Shown in pieces: positions 1-8,222 of a DNA stretch of 64,000 nt. The DNA lies in contig NZ_PJIL01000002.1 in the NCBI RefSeq assembly GCF_002929335.1, forward strand, positions 186,001 to 250,000. The letters are read 5' to 3'. Under the pieces are notes generated by a model. That model was not told the origin of the DNA, did no database searches, and saw only the letters and a program-made list of their open reading frames with translations. A program made the translations under genes and the position numbers. Numbering within the stretch: position 1 is the first letter of the stretch; every line of letters starts with the position of its first letter. The stretch is from Arthrobacter sp. Y81 (GTDB lineage Bacteria > Actinomycetota > Actinomycetes > Actinomycetales > Micrococcaceae).

Positions 1-55
1 GGCCGCCATCGCCGAGGCGGAGCGCTTCCTGCAGGTGGAGATGGACTTCGTCTAG
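1..55 (+). CDS. C-terminal end of an unidentified protein (partial)
   Basis: An open frame enters from the left edge (codons from base 2) and stops at TAG 53-55, giving 17 residues ending AAIAEAERFLQVEMDFV. This is too short to assign a family. The ending (short helix, then FLxVxx) loosely resembles the end of the winged-helix protein at 16948-18066 (YGKFLEMPVV), but that is only a hint. It runs toward the oppositely oriented tRNA genes and the shared hairpin at 61-105. Confidence 0.5.
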   Translation, partial: AAIAEAERFLQVEMDFV

Positions 56-60
56 CGCCC

Positions 61-105
61 AAACAAAAAAGGCCCCGTGGCCGGCTGTTCGCCGGCTACG
101 GGGCC
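61..105 (-). terminator. Intrinsic terminator of the distal tRNA-Asn gene
   Basis: A 15-bp stem with one mismatch (71-85 with 91-105) and a 5-base loop is followed on the minus strand by a U-rich tract (the A-run at 61-70). It lies 6 bases past the 3' end of the tRNA at 112-184. It may also slow transcription from the plus-strand gene ending at 55, though no T-run follows on that strand. Confidence 0.8.
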
Positions 106-111
106 TGTCCG

Positions 112-184
112 CTCCTCCTGCTGGACTTGAACCAGCAACCCTTCGATTAACAGTCGAATGCTCTGCCAATTGAGCTAAGGAGGA
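112..184 (-). tRNA. tRNA-Asn (anticodon GTT)
   Basis: Read on the minus strand this is a complete 73-nt cloverleaf. The acceptor stem is TCCTCCT/AGGAGGA with discriminator G, and the D-arm contains AGCTCAATTGGCAGAGC. The anticodon loop CTGTTAA carries GTT, and the T-arm contains GGTTCAAGTCC. The CCA end is not encoded, as is usual in actinobacteria. The gene is identical to the tRNA at 311-383, and each copy has its own promoter-like elements and hairpin terminator. Confidence 0.97.
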
Positions 185-198
185 ATGAAGCAGGTATG

Positions 199-228
199 AC
201 ATTAGCAAAGGTTTTACCCCAAAGGGAA
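199..228 (-). promoter_or_regulatory. Putative promoter of tRNA-Asn copy 1
   Basis: On the minus strand a -35-like TTCCCT (223-228), an 18-base spacer and a -10 TAATGT (199-204) end 14 bases before the tRNA 5' end. The second tRNA-Asn copy has the same arrangement at the same distances (TTCGCT, 18 bases, TAGGCT), which is the main support. The -35 match is weak. Confidence 0.5.
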
Positions 229-268
229 ATCGGCTGCCGCAGCGGCCCGAAATACCCCGCCCGGGTAT

Positions 269-305
269 AAAAAAGTCCCCGTCCCGGTGACCCGGAACGG
301 GGACT
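269..305 (-). terminator. Intrinsic terminator of the proximal tRNA-Asn gene
   Basis: A 14-bp stem with one mismatch (274-287 with 292-305) and a 4-base loop TGAC is followed on the minus strand by a U-run (A-run 269-274). It begins 5 bases past the 3' end of the tRNA at 311-383, so the two tRNA genes are likely separate transcription units. Confidence 0.8.
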
Positions 306-310
306 GCGCG

Positions 311-383
311 CTCCTCCTGCTGGACTTGAACCAGCAACCCTTCGATTAACAGTCGAATGCTCTGCCAATTGAGCTAAGGAGGA
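311..383 (-). tRNA. tRNA-Asn (anticodon GTT), second identical copy
   Basis: The 73-nt sequence matches 112-184 exactly, including acceptor stem, GTT anticodon and T-arm. The 9 bases upstream (GCTTCAT and flanks on the minus strand) are also nearly conserved, which suggests a local duplication. It lies 90 bases past the stop codon of dnaG on the same strand. Confidence 0.97.
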
Positions 384-397
384 ATGAAGCGGGTACT

Positions 398-427
398 AGC
401 CTAGCAAACACCCGCCCGGTAAGCGAA
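398..427 (-). promoter_or_regulatory. Putative promoter of tRNA-Asn copy 2
   Basis: On the minus strand TTCGCT (422-427), an 18-base spacer and TAGGCT (398-403) lie 14 bases before the tRNA. The spacing equals that of the other tRNA-Asn copy, although the intervening sequence differs, so the shared parts are probably functional. Confidence 0.5.
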
Positions 428-473
428 ATTGAGCGGATCGGCACTCCGCCGGGCCCGGTTCGCGGGGCTGCAG

Positions 474-2381
474 TCAGGCGTCGGAACGCAGCGAACGGCG
501 CTCCATTTCGAGCACCATCAGCTCCCGGTTCAGCCGCTGGAACTCCTCCGGCTGGGCCGAGGCATCGAGCCGCTGCAGCTGTCCCATCTTGTCCGCTTTG
601 ACCCTGGTGATCTGGAGTTCAAACAGCCGGGCCAGGATGTCACGGCAATACTTGAGCACGCCTTCCGCGTTGCTCGCCGGCAGCGGCACCACGGCAAGCT
701 CCGAGACCAGCGGGCGGAGCGGCTCCGGTACCTCGTGCATCACCTGTTCAACCCACCGCACGGGATCAACTGTCAGGCCCGGCCCGGAGGCGCGCATGGC
801 GTCGTGGACGGCCTGGTAGGCAGGGGTCCTGAACCCGGCCGCACTGAACCGGTCCCAGGTCTCTCCGGCGAGCATGGCGGGCTCCTGAAGCGCCACCTCC
901 AGCGCCTGCCGCTCCATGGACGCCACCGGGTCCCGCGGATCCGGCCTGTTGAAGGACGGCACAACGCCCGACGCCGGCAACTCGGCAATGCCGGGAGTCG
1001 CTCCTGTGCGCTGCTGCGCCCCGCCCTGGCCTGCGGGCGATTCGCCCTGGGCGGCACGCTTGGCGGCGACGCCTACGGCGCGGCTGACCTCCTCGACGGG
1101 CATGCCGAGCCAGCCCGCAAGCTCGCGTGCGTAGGCGGGCCGGATTCCGGCGTCGCGGATCTGGGCCACCACCGGCGCCGACTCACGCAGCGCGGCGATG
1201 CGGCCCTCCACCGTGTCCAGGTTGTGGCGCTTGAGGGAGGCCCTGATGGCGAACTCAAACAGCGGCCGCCTGGTACCTATCAGGTCCCGGACTGCGGCGT
1301 CCCCCTTGGCCTGGCGCAGCTCGCAGGGGTCGGCGCCGGTGGGCTCCACCGCGACGTAGGTCTGCGCCGTGAAGCGCTGGTCTTCCTCGAAGGCCCGCAG
1401 GGCGGCCTTCTGGCCCGCGGCGTCGCCGTCGAAGGTGAAGATGACCTCTCCGCCTGTGCCGTCGTCGGACAGCAGCCGCCGGGCGATCTTGATGTGGTCG
1501 GCGCCGAACGCGGTGCCGCAGGTGGCCACCGCCGTCGGAACTCCTGCCAGATGGCAGGCCATCACGTCGGTGTAGCCCTCCACCACCACCAGCTGGCGGT
1601 CCTTGGCGATGTTCCGTTTGGCGAGGTCGATGCCGTAGAGCACCTGGGACTTCTTGTAGAGCGTGGTTTCCGGGGTATTGAGGTACTTGGGGCCCTGATC
1701 GTCCTCGTAGAGTTTGCGGGCGCCAAAGCCGATGGTGTCGCCGGCGATGTCACGGATAGGCCAGATCAGGCGCCCGCGGAACCGGTCGTAGATCCCGCGG
1801 TTGCCTTCTGAGAACATCCCCGTGAGCTTGAGCTCTGCGTCCGTGTAGCCGCGGCCGCGGAGGTGCTTGAGCAGTGCATCCCAGCCCTGCGGGGCGTAGC
1901 CGACGCCGAACTGCTCGGCGGCGGCGCGGTCAAAGCCGCGGCCATGGAGGAAGTTGCGGCCTTCCGCGGCGCCGGGAGTCAGCAGCTGGGCACGAAAGAA
2001 CTCGTCAGCCACTTTGTGGGCGTCCAGGAGTCGCTGGCGCTTGCCCACCTCTTCCCGGTTGGGACCGGTGCCGCCGTCCTCGTAGCGCAGTTCGAAGCCG
2101 ATCCTGGCGGCCAGCTTTTCCACAGCTTCATGGAATGAGGAGTGGTCCAGCTTCTGGACGAAGGAGATGGCGTCGCCGTCCTCGCCGCAGCCGAAGCAGT
2201 GGTACCTGCCCACCTGGGGGCGGACCGTGAACGACGGCGAGCGCTCGTCGTGGAAGGGGCACAGGCCCTTGAACGAGCCCAGGCCGGCGCCTTTGAGCGT
2301 CACGTAGCCATCGATGACTTCCTTGATGTCCGTGCGCTGGCGTACTTCGTCAATATCTTCGCGTTTGATCAGCCCAGCCAC
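474..2381 (-). CDS. dnaG: DNA primase DnaG
   Basis: 635 residues from a GTG start. DnaG makes the RNA primers for chromosome replication and works with the replicative helicase. The N-terminal CHC2 zinc finger is visible (CPFH at 41-44, CFGC at 62-65). The catalytic core follows, with TOPRIM motifs VVVEGYTDVMA near residue 264 and TFDGDAAGQKA near 317. The C-terminal third is the DnaB-helicase interaction region and ends in an acidic/basic helix. The length fits actinobacterial primases. It is the last gene of dusB-dgt-dnaG on this strand and begins 73 bases after the dgt stop. No alternative upstream ATG is in frame. Confidence 0.97.
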   Translation of the reverse strand: MAGLIKREDIDEVRQRTDIKEVIDGYVTLKGAGLGSFKGLCPFHDERSPSFTVRPQVGRYHCFGCGEDGDAISFVQKLDHSSFHEAVEKLAARIGFELRYEDGGTGPNREEVGKRQRLLDAHKVADEFFRAQLLTPGAAEGRNFLHGRGFDRAAAEQFGVGYAPQGWDALLKHLRGRGYTDAELKLTGMFSEGNRGIYDRFRGRLIWPIRDIAGDTIGFGARKLYEDDQGPKYLNTPETTLYKKSQVLYGIDLAKRNIAKDRQLVVVEGYTDVMACHLAGVPTAVATCGTAFGADHIKIARRLLSDDGTGGEVIFTFDGDAAGQKAALRAFEEDQRFTAQTYVAVEPTGADPCELRQAKGDAAVRDLIGTRRPLFEFAIRASLKRHNLDTVEGRIAALRESAPVVAQIRDAGIRPAYARELAGWLGMPVEEVSRAVGVAAKRAAQGESPAGQGGAQQRTGATPGIAELPASGVVPSFNRPDPRDPVASMERQALEVALQEPAMLAGETWDRFSAAGFRTPAYQAVHDAMRASGPGLTVDPVRWVEQVMHEVPEPLRPLVSELAVVPLPASNAEGVLKYCRDILARLFELQITRVKADKMGQLQRLDASAQPEEFQRLNRELMVLEMERRSLRSDA

Positions 2382-2454
2382 AGAGCCATCCTAGTCCCCG
2401 GGTGCGACACCAACGGCTGGCCCGGCGGCGGCGCGACGGCGGGTGCGTCCAATG

Positions 2455-3744
2455 TCACCAAAGCGACGGCAGGCTGCCGACCAACCGCTCGTACATGGCC
2501 AGCGCGGAACCGTCGGTGAGCGACGCGACCTGGTCGATGACCACGCGAAGGCGGGCGCCGTCGTCGGCCGCGTCACGCCAGTCAGCGGCGAACATCGGCT
2601 CCAGGTGGCGGTCCCCGGTGGCGTTCAGCGCCGTCACCAGGGCGTGCAGGACCTCCCGCTGGCGCTCATAGATCGGCTGGCGGTGCTCGGTGGTCATCAC
2701 AAAAGTGGTGGCCAGGCCCTTCATGACTGCGATTTCCATCACGGTCTCGTCCGGCACCATCAGCTCGGCGTTGTACCGGGTCAGGTTTTCGGGGCCGTAG
2801 ACGGTGCGGGTGGTTTCCAGTGCGCTCTGGCAGAACCTGCCGATCAGCTGGCTGGTCATGTCTTTCAGCGCCGCCATGGCCTTGCGGCTGCCGTCCGCTT
2901 CGCGCACCCAGACGTCGGTGGCCTCGAGCCGCGCCAGGGCGGCGTCGATGGCGGCGGGGTCGTTGTGGGGCAGGTACCACTGCTTGGCATACCCCACCAC
3001 GCGGGCGCGGTGGTCCGGGTTGTCCATCCAGCGCAGCTGGAAGTGGCCGGCCACGATGGCGTCCTCGACGTCGTGGACCGAGTAGGAGATGTCGTCGGCG
3101 AGGTCCATCACCTGGGCTTCCAGGCAGGACCGGCGCTCGGGGGCACCCTGGCGGAGCCAGTCGAAGATGGGCAGGTCGTCCTCGTAGGCGCCGAACTTGC
3201 TGGTGCGCTGGCCGTGGATCACCGGGGCGTTCAGCGCGGACCACGGGTATTTGGCGGCCGCGTCGAGGCTGGCGCGGGTGAGGTTCAGCCCGGCCGGCGT
3301 TCCGTCCGCGGCCAGGACCTTTGGCTCGAGGCGGGACAGCAGCCGGAGCGTCTGGGCGTTGCCCTCGAAACCGCCGATGCCGTGCGCCATTTCGTTCAGC
3401 GCGGATTCGCCGTTGTGCCCGAACGGCGGGTGGCCGAGATCGTGGCTGAGGCAGGCGGTGTCCACTACGTCGGGGTCGCAGCCGAGCGTCCGCCCCAGTT
3501 CGCGGCCCACCTGGGCCACTTCCAGGCTGTGCGTGAGCCGGGTGCGGACGAAGTCGTCGGTGTCCGGCGCCACCACCTGGGTTTTGGCGCCGAGCCTGCG
3601 CAGCGCGGACGAGTGCAGGACCCGTGCCCGGTCCCGTTCGAAGTCGGAGCGGTACGTGGTCTTGGGCGGTTCCTCTACCCAGCGGGCGGAGTCGTGGGCG
3701 TCGTAGCCCGGCAGAACGGGTGCTGCAGTCCGTGTTTCAGCCAC
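2455..3744 (-). CDS. dgt: Deoxyguanosinetriphosphate triphosphohydrolase (HD-domain dNTPase)
   Basis: 429 residues. The enzyme family hydrolyses dGTP or other dNTPs to nucleoside and triphosphate and so adjusts dNTP pools. The metal-binding HD pattern is clear: LTHSLEVAQ near residue 71 and ACLSHDLGHPPFGHNGE near 100. The N-terminal RARVLHSSALRRLGAKTQV is also typical of the family. The start is taken as GTG at 3744 because the reading frame above it lies inside dusB and reads as shadow sequence. The dusB stop is inside the first codons of this gene (8-base overlap), indicating translational coupling. A position between dusB and dnaG is common in actinobacteria. Confidence 0.94.
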   Translation of the reverse strand: MAETRTAAPVLPGYDAHDSARWVEEPPKTTYRSDFERDRARVLHSSALRRLGAKTQVVAPDTDDFVRTRLTHSLEVAQVGRELGRTLGCDPDVVDTACLSHDLGHPPFGHNGESALNEMAHGIGGFEGNAQTLRLLSRLEPKVLAADGTPAGLNLTRASLDAAAKYPWSALNAPVIHGQRTSKFGAYEDDLPIFDWLRQGAPERRSCLEAQVMDLADDISYSVHDVEDAIVAGHFQLRWMDNPDHRARVVGYAKQWYLPHNDPAAIDAALARLEATDVWVREADGSRKAMAALKDMTSQLIGRFCQSALETTRTVYGPENLTRYNAELMVPDETVMEIAVMKGLATTFVMTTEHRQPIYERQREVLHALVTALNATGDRHLEPMFAADWRDAADDGARLRVVIDQVASLTDGSALAMYERLVGSLPSLW

Positions 3745-4915
3745 CTGACACGTCCAGTTCCGCGGCGGCGATGTCGCGGGTCTGGTCAGCGTCCATCTGC
3801 CGGCTGAGCAGCCAGTCCTTGGGCAGTGCGGGCTTCTTGGGGGAACCGGCACGGCCGCGGGGGCCCTCGGCGTCCACACCGGGGTATGGGGAATCCTGGT
3901 CCAGCTCGGCCAGCGTTTCGCGCAGCACCTGCAAGCTGCTGACAAGGGCCAGCCTGGTGCGCAGTTCCCCGCCCACCACGTAGCCCTTGAAGTACCAGGC
4001 CATGTGTTTGCGGATTTCACGCAGGGCCTTGCCTTCGTCGCCGAAGGTTTCCACCATGAGTTCGGCGTGCCGGTACACGCCCTCCGCCACCTGCTGCAGG
4101 TTCGGCTTGTGTCGGGTGTCGCTGCCTTCGAAGGCGGCCTGGAGATCACCGAACAGCCACGGGCGGCCCTGGCAGCCGCGGCCCACCACCACGCCGTCCA
4201 CTCCGGTCTCGCGGACCATCCGGACGGCGTCCTCCGCGGACCAGATGTCGCCGTTGCCCAGCACCGGCACATCCGGCAGGGCCTCACGCAGCCGCGCGAT
4301 GGCGGACCAGTCAGCCTGGCCGGAATAGAACTGCGAGGCCGTACGGCCGTGAAGCGCGACGGCGGCGACTCCGGAATCGCGGGCGATCCGGCCGGCGTCG
4401 AGGTACGTCAGGTGGTCCTCGTCGATGCCCTTGCGCATCTTGATGGTCAGCGGGATGCCGCCCTTGGAGGCTTCCCGGACTGCCGTCTGCACGATGGAGG
4501 TGAAGAGGTCGATCTTCCACGGCAGCGCCGAGCCGCCGCCCCGGCGGGTCACCTTGGGCACCGGGCAGCCGAAGTTGAGGTCGATGTGGTCCGCCCGGTC
4601 CTCGTCGACGAGCATCCGCACTGCCTGGCCCACGGTCACCGGATCCACGCCGTACAGCTGGACCGACCGGACCTTTTCGTCGTCGTCATGGGAGATGATG
4701 CGCAACGACTCGGGGGTTCGCTCCACGAGGGCGCGGGAGGTGACCATCTCCGCCACATACAGGCCGCCGCCGTATTCACGGCAGAGCCTGCGGAAGGCGG
4801 AGTTGGTGATTCCGGCCATGGGCGCCAGGATCACGGGGGTATCCACCGTGATGGGGCCGAGCTTCAGGGGCGGGAGTTCCAGCTTGGGGGCGGGAGGCGT
4901 TGCTACAACAGTCAC
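3737..4915 (-). CDS. dusB: tRNA-dihydrouridine synthase (Dus family)
   Basis: 392 residues. An FMN enzyme that reduces uridines in the tRNA D-loop. It shows the TIM-barrel signature LAPMAGITNSAFRRLC near the N-terminus and the catalytic-cysteine motif HIDLNFGCPVPKVTRRGGG near residue 110. The FMN phosphate site reads VLGNGDIWSAEDA and VVVGRGCQGRPWLF. The C-terminal helical domain binds tRNA. It is the first gene of the dusB-dgt-dnaG unit and overlaps dgt by 8 bases. The exact Dus subtype cannot be fixed by eye; dusB is the usual name for this placement. Confidence 0.93.
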   Translation of the reverse strand: MTVVATPPAPKLELPPLKLGPITVDTPVILAPMAGITNSAFRRLCREYGGGLYVAEMVTSRALVERTPESLRIISHDDDEKVRSVQLYGVDPVTVGQAVRMLVDEDRADHIDLNFGCPVPKVTRRGGGSALPWKIDLFTSIVQTAVREASKGGIPLTIKMRKGIDEDHLTYLDAGRIARDSGVAAVALHGRTASQFYSGQADWSAIARLREALPDVPVLGNGDIWSAEDAVRMVRETGVDGVVVGRGCQGRPWLFGDLQAAFEGSDTRHKPNLQQVAEGVYRHAELMVETFGDEGKALREIRKHMAWYFKGYVVGGELRTRLALVSSLQVLRETLAELDQDSPYPGVDAEGPRGRAGSPKKPALPKDWLLSRQMDADQTRDIAAAELDVSGG

Positions 4916-5001
4916 CCGTTCATTGTCTCAAAGCCGGGCAAATCGGCGAGCCGTGCGCTTCGGTGCGCCGGAACACCGGTCCGACGGCGGCGGGTCCCCC
5001 G

Positions 5002-6540
5002 CTACTCCCGTTCTGCGGCCCGCCGTGCGCGCCGGCCGCCGGGCACGGCTTCGGTCCCTGCTTCGCTCCTGTCGTCTCGGGAAGCGCGGGAACCGGCCGC
5101 GCGCGTCCGCCCACCGCGCGAAACCGCCGCTGCCGCTGCGAGCGCGCCGGTGTCCCCGACGTCGTCGGGCGTCACGGGCGGACGCGCGGAAGGGGTACTG
5201 CCCGAATCGGTGCTGGAAGCATTGCCGCCGGTTTGCAGGCCGGTTGCCTGTTTGATCCCCGTGGCCTTGACCACCAGCACCGCGATCAGCGTGGTGACAG
5301 GGATGGCCAGTACCAGCCCCACGGAACCGACGAGCGTCCTGATGACTTCCTCGGACAGTTCCGCGCTGGTCAGTGCCTCGCCGAGGGGGCGATCGTACAG
5401 CATCACGATGATGAGGATGGGCAGTGCGGCGCCGGCGTAGGCGAAGGCGATGGTGTAGACAGTGGACGCGATGTGGTCGCGGCCGATCCGCATGGCGGAG
5501 GAGAAGAGCTGGCGGGAGCTTGTCTCCGGTGCGAGCTCGTAGAGTTCCCACACCGCGGAGGACTGGGTGATGGTGACGTCGTTCAGCACGCCGAGTCCGG
5601 AGATGATCAGGCCGCACAGGATGATGCCGGAAATGGAGATGTTGTCCGAAATATTGGCCAGCGTAGCGGCGTCATGGCTGCCCACCCCGGCCAGGTTTGC
5701 CGCGTCGGTGGCCCATGCCGCCAGGAGCGCCGTGATGCCCAGGCCGAACATCGTGCCCAGCAGCGCCGTGGACGTGCGCGCCGAGAATCCATGGGCGAAG
5801 TAGAGGACCCCGATCATGATCACCGTGGACCCCACCAGCGCCAGCAGTAACGGCGGTTTTCCCTCCACCAGCCCGGGCAGCATGAAGGACACCAGAACGG
5901 CATAGGCGCCGAGGAGGCCGATCAGTGCCCGCAGCCCGCGCCAGCGAGCGACGGCGATCACCACCACGGCGTAGAGGATGGCCAGCAGGATGATGGGCAT
6001 GGTGCGGACGAAGTCCACGAAGATATACCCCGGGGCGCCCTGGCCGGCGGACGCGCCCTGGGCGTTGGAGAGGTTCAGGTACCGGATGTTGTCCCCGACC
6101 TTGACGCCGTGCGATTTCACCACGTCCGGGTTGATCACCACTTTGACGGGGTTGCCGCCCTTGTCCGGCTCGGTGAAGGCGAAGGTGCAGTTGCTCCCCT
6201 GCTGGGCGGCGCCTTCCTGGCCAGTTCCTTCCTGACCTGTGCCGGGCTGTGCGCCCTGCTGTGGCGTGGCGCCCTGGCTCCCCTGGTTGCAGCTTTCCAC
6301 CACCACGCGCTGGATCTTGCCGGTATCGAAGGTCACACCCGGTGCCGCCGCATACGGGCTGGCCAGCTTCAGGTCCGCCTTGTTCCCGGACGGCCACAGC
6401 ATGGCCATGGCCGCCAGGGTCAGGAGCGTCAGCGGAATCAGCACCGCCGCGAGAAGCCAGTTGGCCCGTTTGCGGGCGGCGAGAGCCCGGGGTGTCGGAT
6501 CCGAATCATCTGTGTGACCGTGGGAGTGTCCGGCACCCAT
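5002..6540 (-). CDS. YibE/F-like integral membrane protein
   Basis: 512 residues. The N-terminus is His-rich (GAGHSHGHTDD), followed by a first membrane segment at about residues 30-50. A soluble region then contains a Gln/Gly-rich low-complexity stretch and a lone NCTFAF segment. From about residue 175 there are roughly eight hydrophobic segments in the pattern of the YibE/F family, whose biochemical role is unknown. The last 80 residues are a basic, Arg/Ala-rich cytoplasmic tail. It is transcribed toward dusB with 86 bases between. The His-rich start might bind metal, but that is only a guess. Confidence 0.85.
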   Translation of the reverse strand: MGAGHSHGHTDDSDPTPRALAARKRANWLLAAVLIPLTLLTLAAMAMLWPSGNKADLKLASPYAAAPGVTFDTGKIQRVVVESCNQGSQGATPQQGAQPGTGQEGTGQEGAAQQGSNCTFAFTEPDKGGNPVKVVINPDVVKSHGVKVGDNIRYLNLSNAQGASAGQGAPGYIFVDFVRTMPIILLAILYAVVVIAVARWRGLRALIGLLGAYAVLVSFMLPGLVEGKPPLLLALVGSTVIMIGVLYFAHGFSARTSTALLGTMFGLGITALLAAWATDAANLAGVGSHDAATLANISDNISISGIILCGLIISGLGVLNDVTITQSSAVWELYELAPETSSRQLFSSAMRIGRDHIASTVYTIAFAYAGAALPILIIVMLYDRPLGEALTSAELSEEVIRTLVGSVGLVLAIPVTTLIAVLVVKATGIKQATGLQTGGNASSTDSGSTPSARPPVTPDDVGDTGALAAAAAVSRGGRTRAAGSRASRDDRSEAGTEAVPGGRRARRAAERE

Positions 6541-6566
6541 CAGCAGTAAATCCTCATGCCTGCACT

Positions 6567-7940
6567 TTACTGGGGCTTGATGTTCTGGTTCACATGGAAC
6601 AGGTTCCCCGGATCGTACTTGCCCTTGATCGAGGCGAGCCGTGCATAGTTCGGTCCGTAGTTCTCCGCGACCCGGGGCAAGTCATCGCTGTCCTGGAAGT
6701 TGATGTAGCCCGCGGTCTCCGAGTATGGCTGCAGCGCCGCCGCGTAATCCCGCACCCAGGCGATGTTCGCCTCGGAATCCCCGGGATCCTCCCAATGGCA
6801 TGCGATGACCGGGGAGAATTTGGCGTTGCGGTTGGGGAACGCCGTGTCCGTGACGCCCACACGGTGCACTGCGCCGTCGATCGGGTAGATGTGCACGGCG
6901 GTCGAGATGCTCGGCACCAGCTTCCCGTACTCGAGGTGCGCGTTGATGGCACCGTCGCTGAGCTCGGACAGGAAGGCCGCCTTCCAATAGGCCAGGAGCC
7001 CCTTGGGATACATCCCGTCGAAGGCCGAATTCAAGGCCGGATAGGGCATCGGCCCCACCATGGACCCTGCCACCGGCGCGGCGTCGAGGAACGGCTGCCA
7101 GCGGGCCGGCCCTTCGGCCGGGTCGCCGGTCCACATGCCGACCACAATGCAGACCGGTTTCCCATGCCATTCCTCCGGAAGAAACGGAACCGGCGGCCCC
7201 TGGTGGAAGGCGAGGAAAGCGCCCAGCTCCTCGGGAGCTGCCGCCAGGTGCTCGCGGTAGAACTTCGCGACGGTTTCTGCGTGCTCCAGCGGGTAGATGA
7301 TGATGCCGGCGTGGACCATGTCCACGGGATGCAGGCGGTATTCCAGCGAGGTCACGACGCCGAAGTTCCCGCCACCGCCGCGCAGCGCCCAAAACAGATC
7401 CTCGTTCTCGTTTTCGCTGGCCGTGAGGAACTTCCCGTCCGCGGTGACGACGTCGGCCGAGAGGAGGTTGTCGCAGCTGAGTCCGTATTTCCGGTCCAGG
7501 TAGCCAATGCCTCCCCCGAGGGTCAGCCCGGAAACACCGGTCGAACCGACGATGCCGCCGGTGGTCGCCAGCCCGAAGGCGTGCGTGGCGTGGTTGAAGT
7601 CGGCCCACGTCGCGCCGGCCTCACTCCTGGCTGTTTTGCTGGCCGGATCGACCCGGACACCCCGGGTGTTGGCAAAGTCGATAACCAGCGCATTGTCCGC
7701 CGTGCCAAACCCCGGCCCGCTGTGTCCGCCTCCACGGATCGCGAGGTCCATGGCGTTGTCCCTGGCGTAGTTCACCGCGGCGATGACGTCCGCCACCTGG
7801 GCAACCCGCACCACCGCAGCCGGCCGCTTGTCAATCATTCCGTTGTGGACGGCACGGGCGGAGTCGTAGTCCGCGTCATCTGGGGTGATCACTTGCCCGC
7901 GCACTTGTTCCCGCAGGGCGTCGAGCGTTTTTGCGTTCAT
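6567..7940 (-). CDS. FAD-linked oxidoreductase, berberine-bridge-enzyme-like
   Basis: 457 residues from the ATG at 7940; a GTG at 7952 would add four residues, and both have a plausible ribosome site. It is a secondary-metabolite or carbohydrate-type oxidase of the PCMH FAD fold. The FAD-binding RGGGHSGPGFG carries the His used for 8-alpha-histidyl flavin attachment. The second site common in this family (a Cys for 6-S-cysteinyl attachment) is not visible in the segment TGGIVGSTGVSGLTLGGG, so single covalent attachment is likely. The BBE C-terminal motif YDPGNLFHVNQNI is intact. The substrate is unknown. It is divergent from the hydrolase at 8223 across a 270-base region with no other gene. 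Confidence 0.9.
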   Translation of the reverse strand: MNAKTLDALREQVRGQVITPDDADYDSARAVHNGMIDKRPAAVVRVAQVADVIAAVNYARDNAMDLAIRGGGHSGPGFGTADNALVIDFANTRGVRVDPASKTARSEAGATWADFNHATHAFGLATTGGIVGSTGVSGLTLGGGIGYLDRKYGLSCDNLLSADVVTADGKFLTASENENEDLFWALRGGGGNFGVVTSLEYRLHPVDMVHAGIIIYPLEHAETVAKFYREHLAAAPEELGAFLAFHQGPPVPFLPEEWHGKPVCIVVGMWTGDPAEGPARWQPFLDAAPVAGSMVGPMPYPALNSAFDGMYPKGLLAYWKAAFLSELSDGAINAHLEYGKLVPSISTAVHIYPIDGAVHRVGVTDTAFPNRNAKFSPVIACHWEDPGDSEANIAWVRDYAAALQPYSETAGYINFQDSDDLPRVAENYGPNYARLASIKGKYDPGNLFHVNQNIKPQ

Positions 7941-8222
7941 TTGCAGTACCACCGATCCTCTTCGACTTCGGATCCGGACCGTTGGGTTCGCCTCCCATCG
8001 GGTTTAACGACCGGAGCTTACGGGACAGGGATACACCCGTCCGCCGGCACCGTCAAGGAGTTTCGGGGCCGGCCACGACGCGGCAATCGGTGGGGGCCGC
8101 GGCTCCGAATCTCCTATATAACCGCGGGAATGTCCGGCGCCTTGGCAGTCCCGGCTCCGCCCGGAACTAAACGCCGGCATCCCGGGGTTTATAACTGTAG
8201 GACGAGGAGTCTGGAGGCCCGC

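Noticed and set aside
147..368. A 73-codon minus-strand open frame with an apparent protein product
   Set aside because: It runs across both tRNA-Asn genes and a terminator; the translation has no protein character.
429..1811. A 460-codon plus-strand open frame
   Set aside because: It is the antisense of dnaG; long antisense frames are expected in GC-rich coding DNA, and dnaG has all family motifs.
3745..4287. N-terminal extension of dgt to 610 residues
   Set aside because: The extra sequence is dusB read in another frame; dgt begins at the GTG that overlaps the dusB stop.
6249..8222. 901-residue open frame ending in the alpha/beta hydrolase
   Set aside because: The first 658 codons are antisense to the flavin oxidase; a good ribosome site precedes the ATG at 8223.
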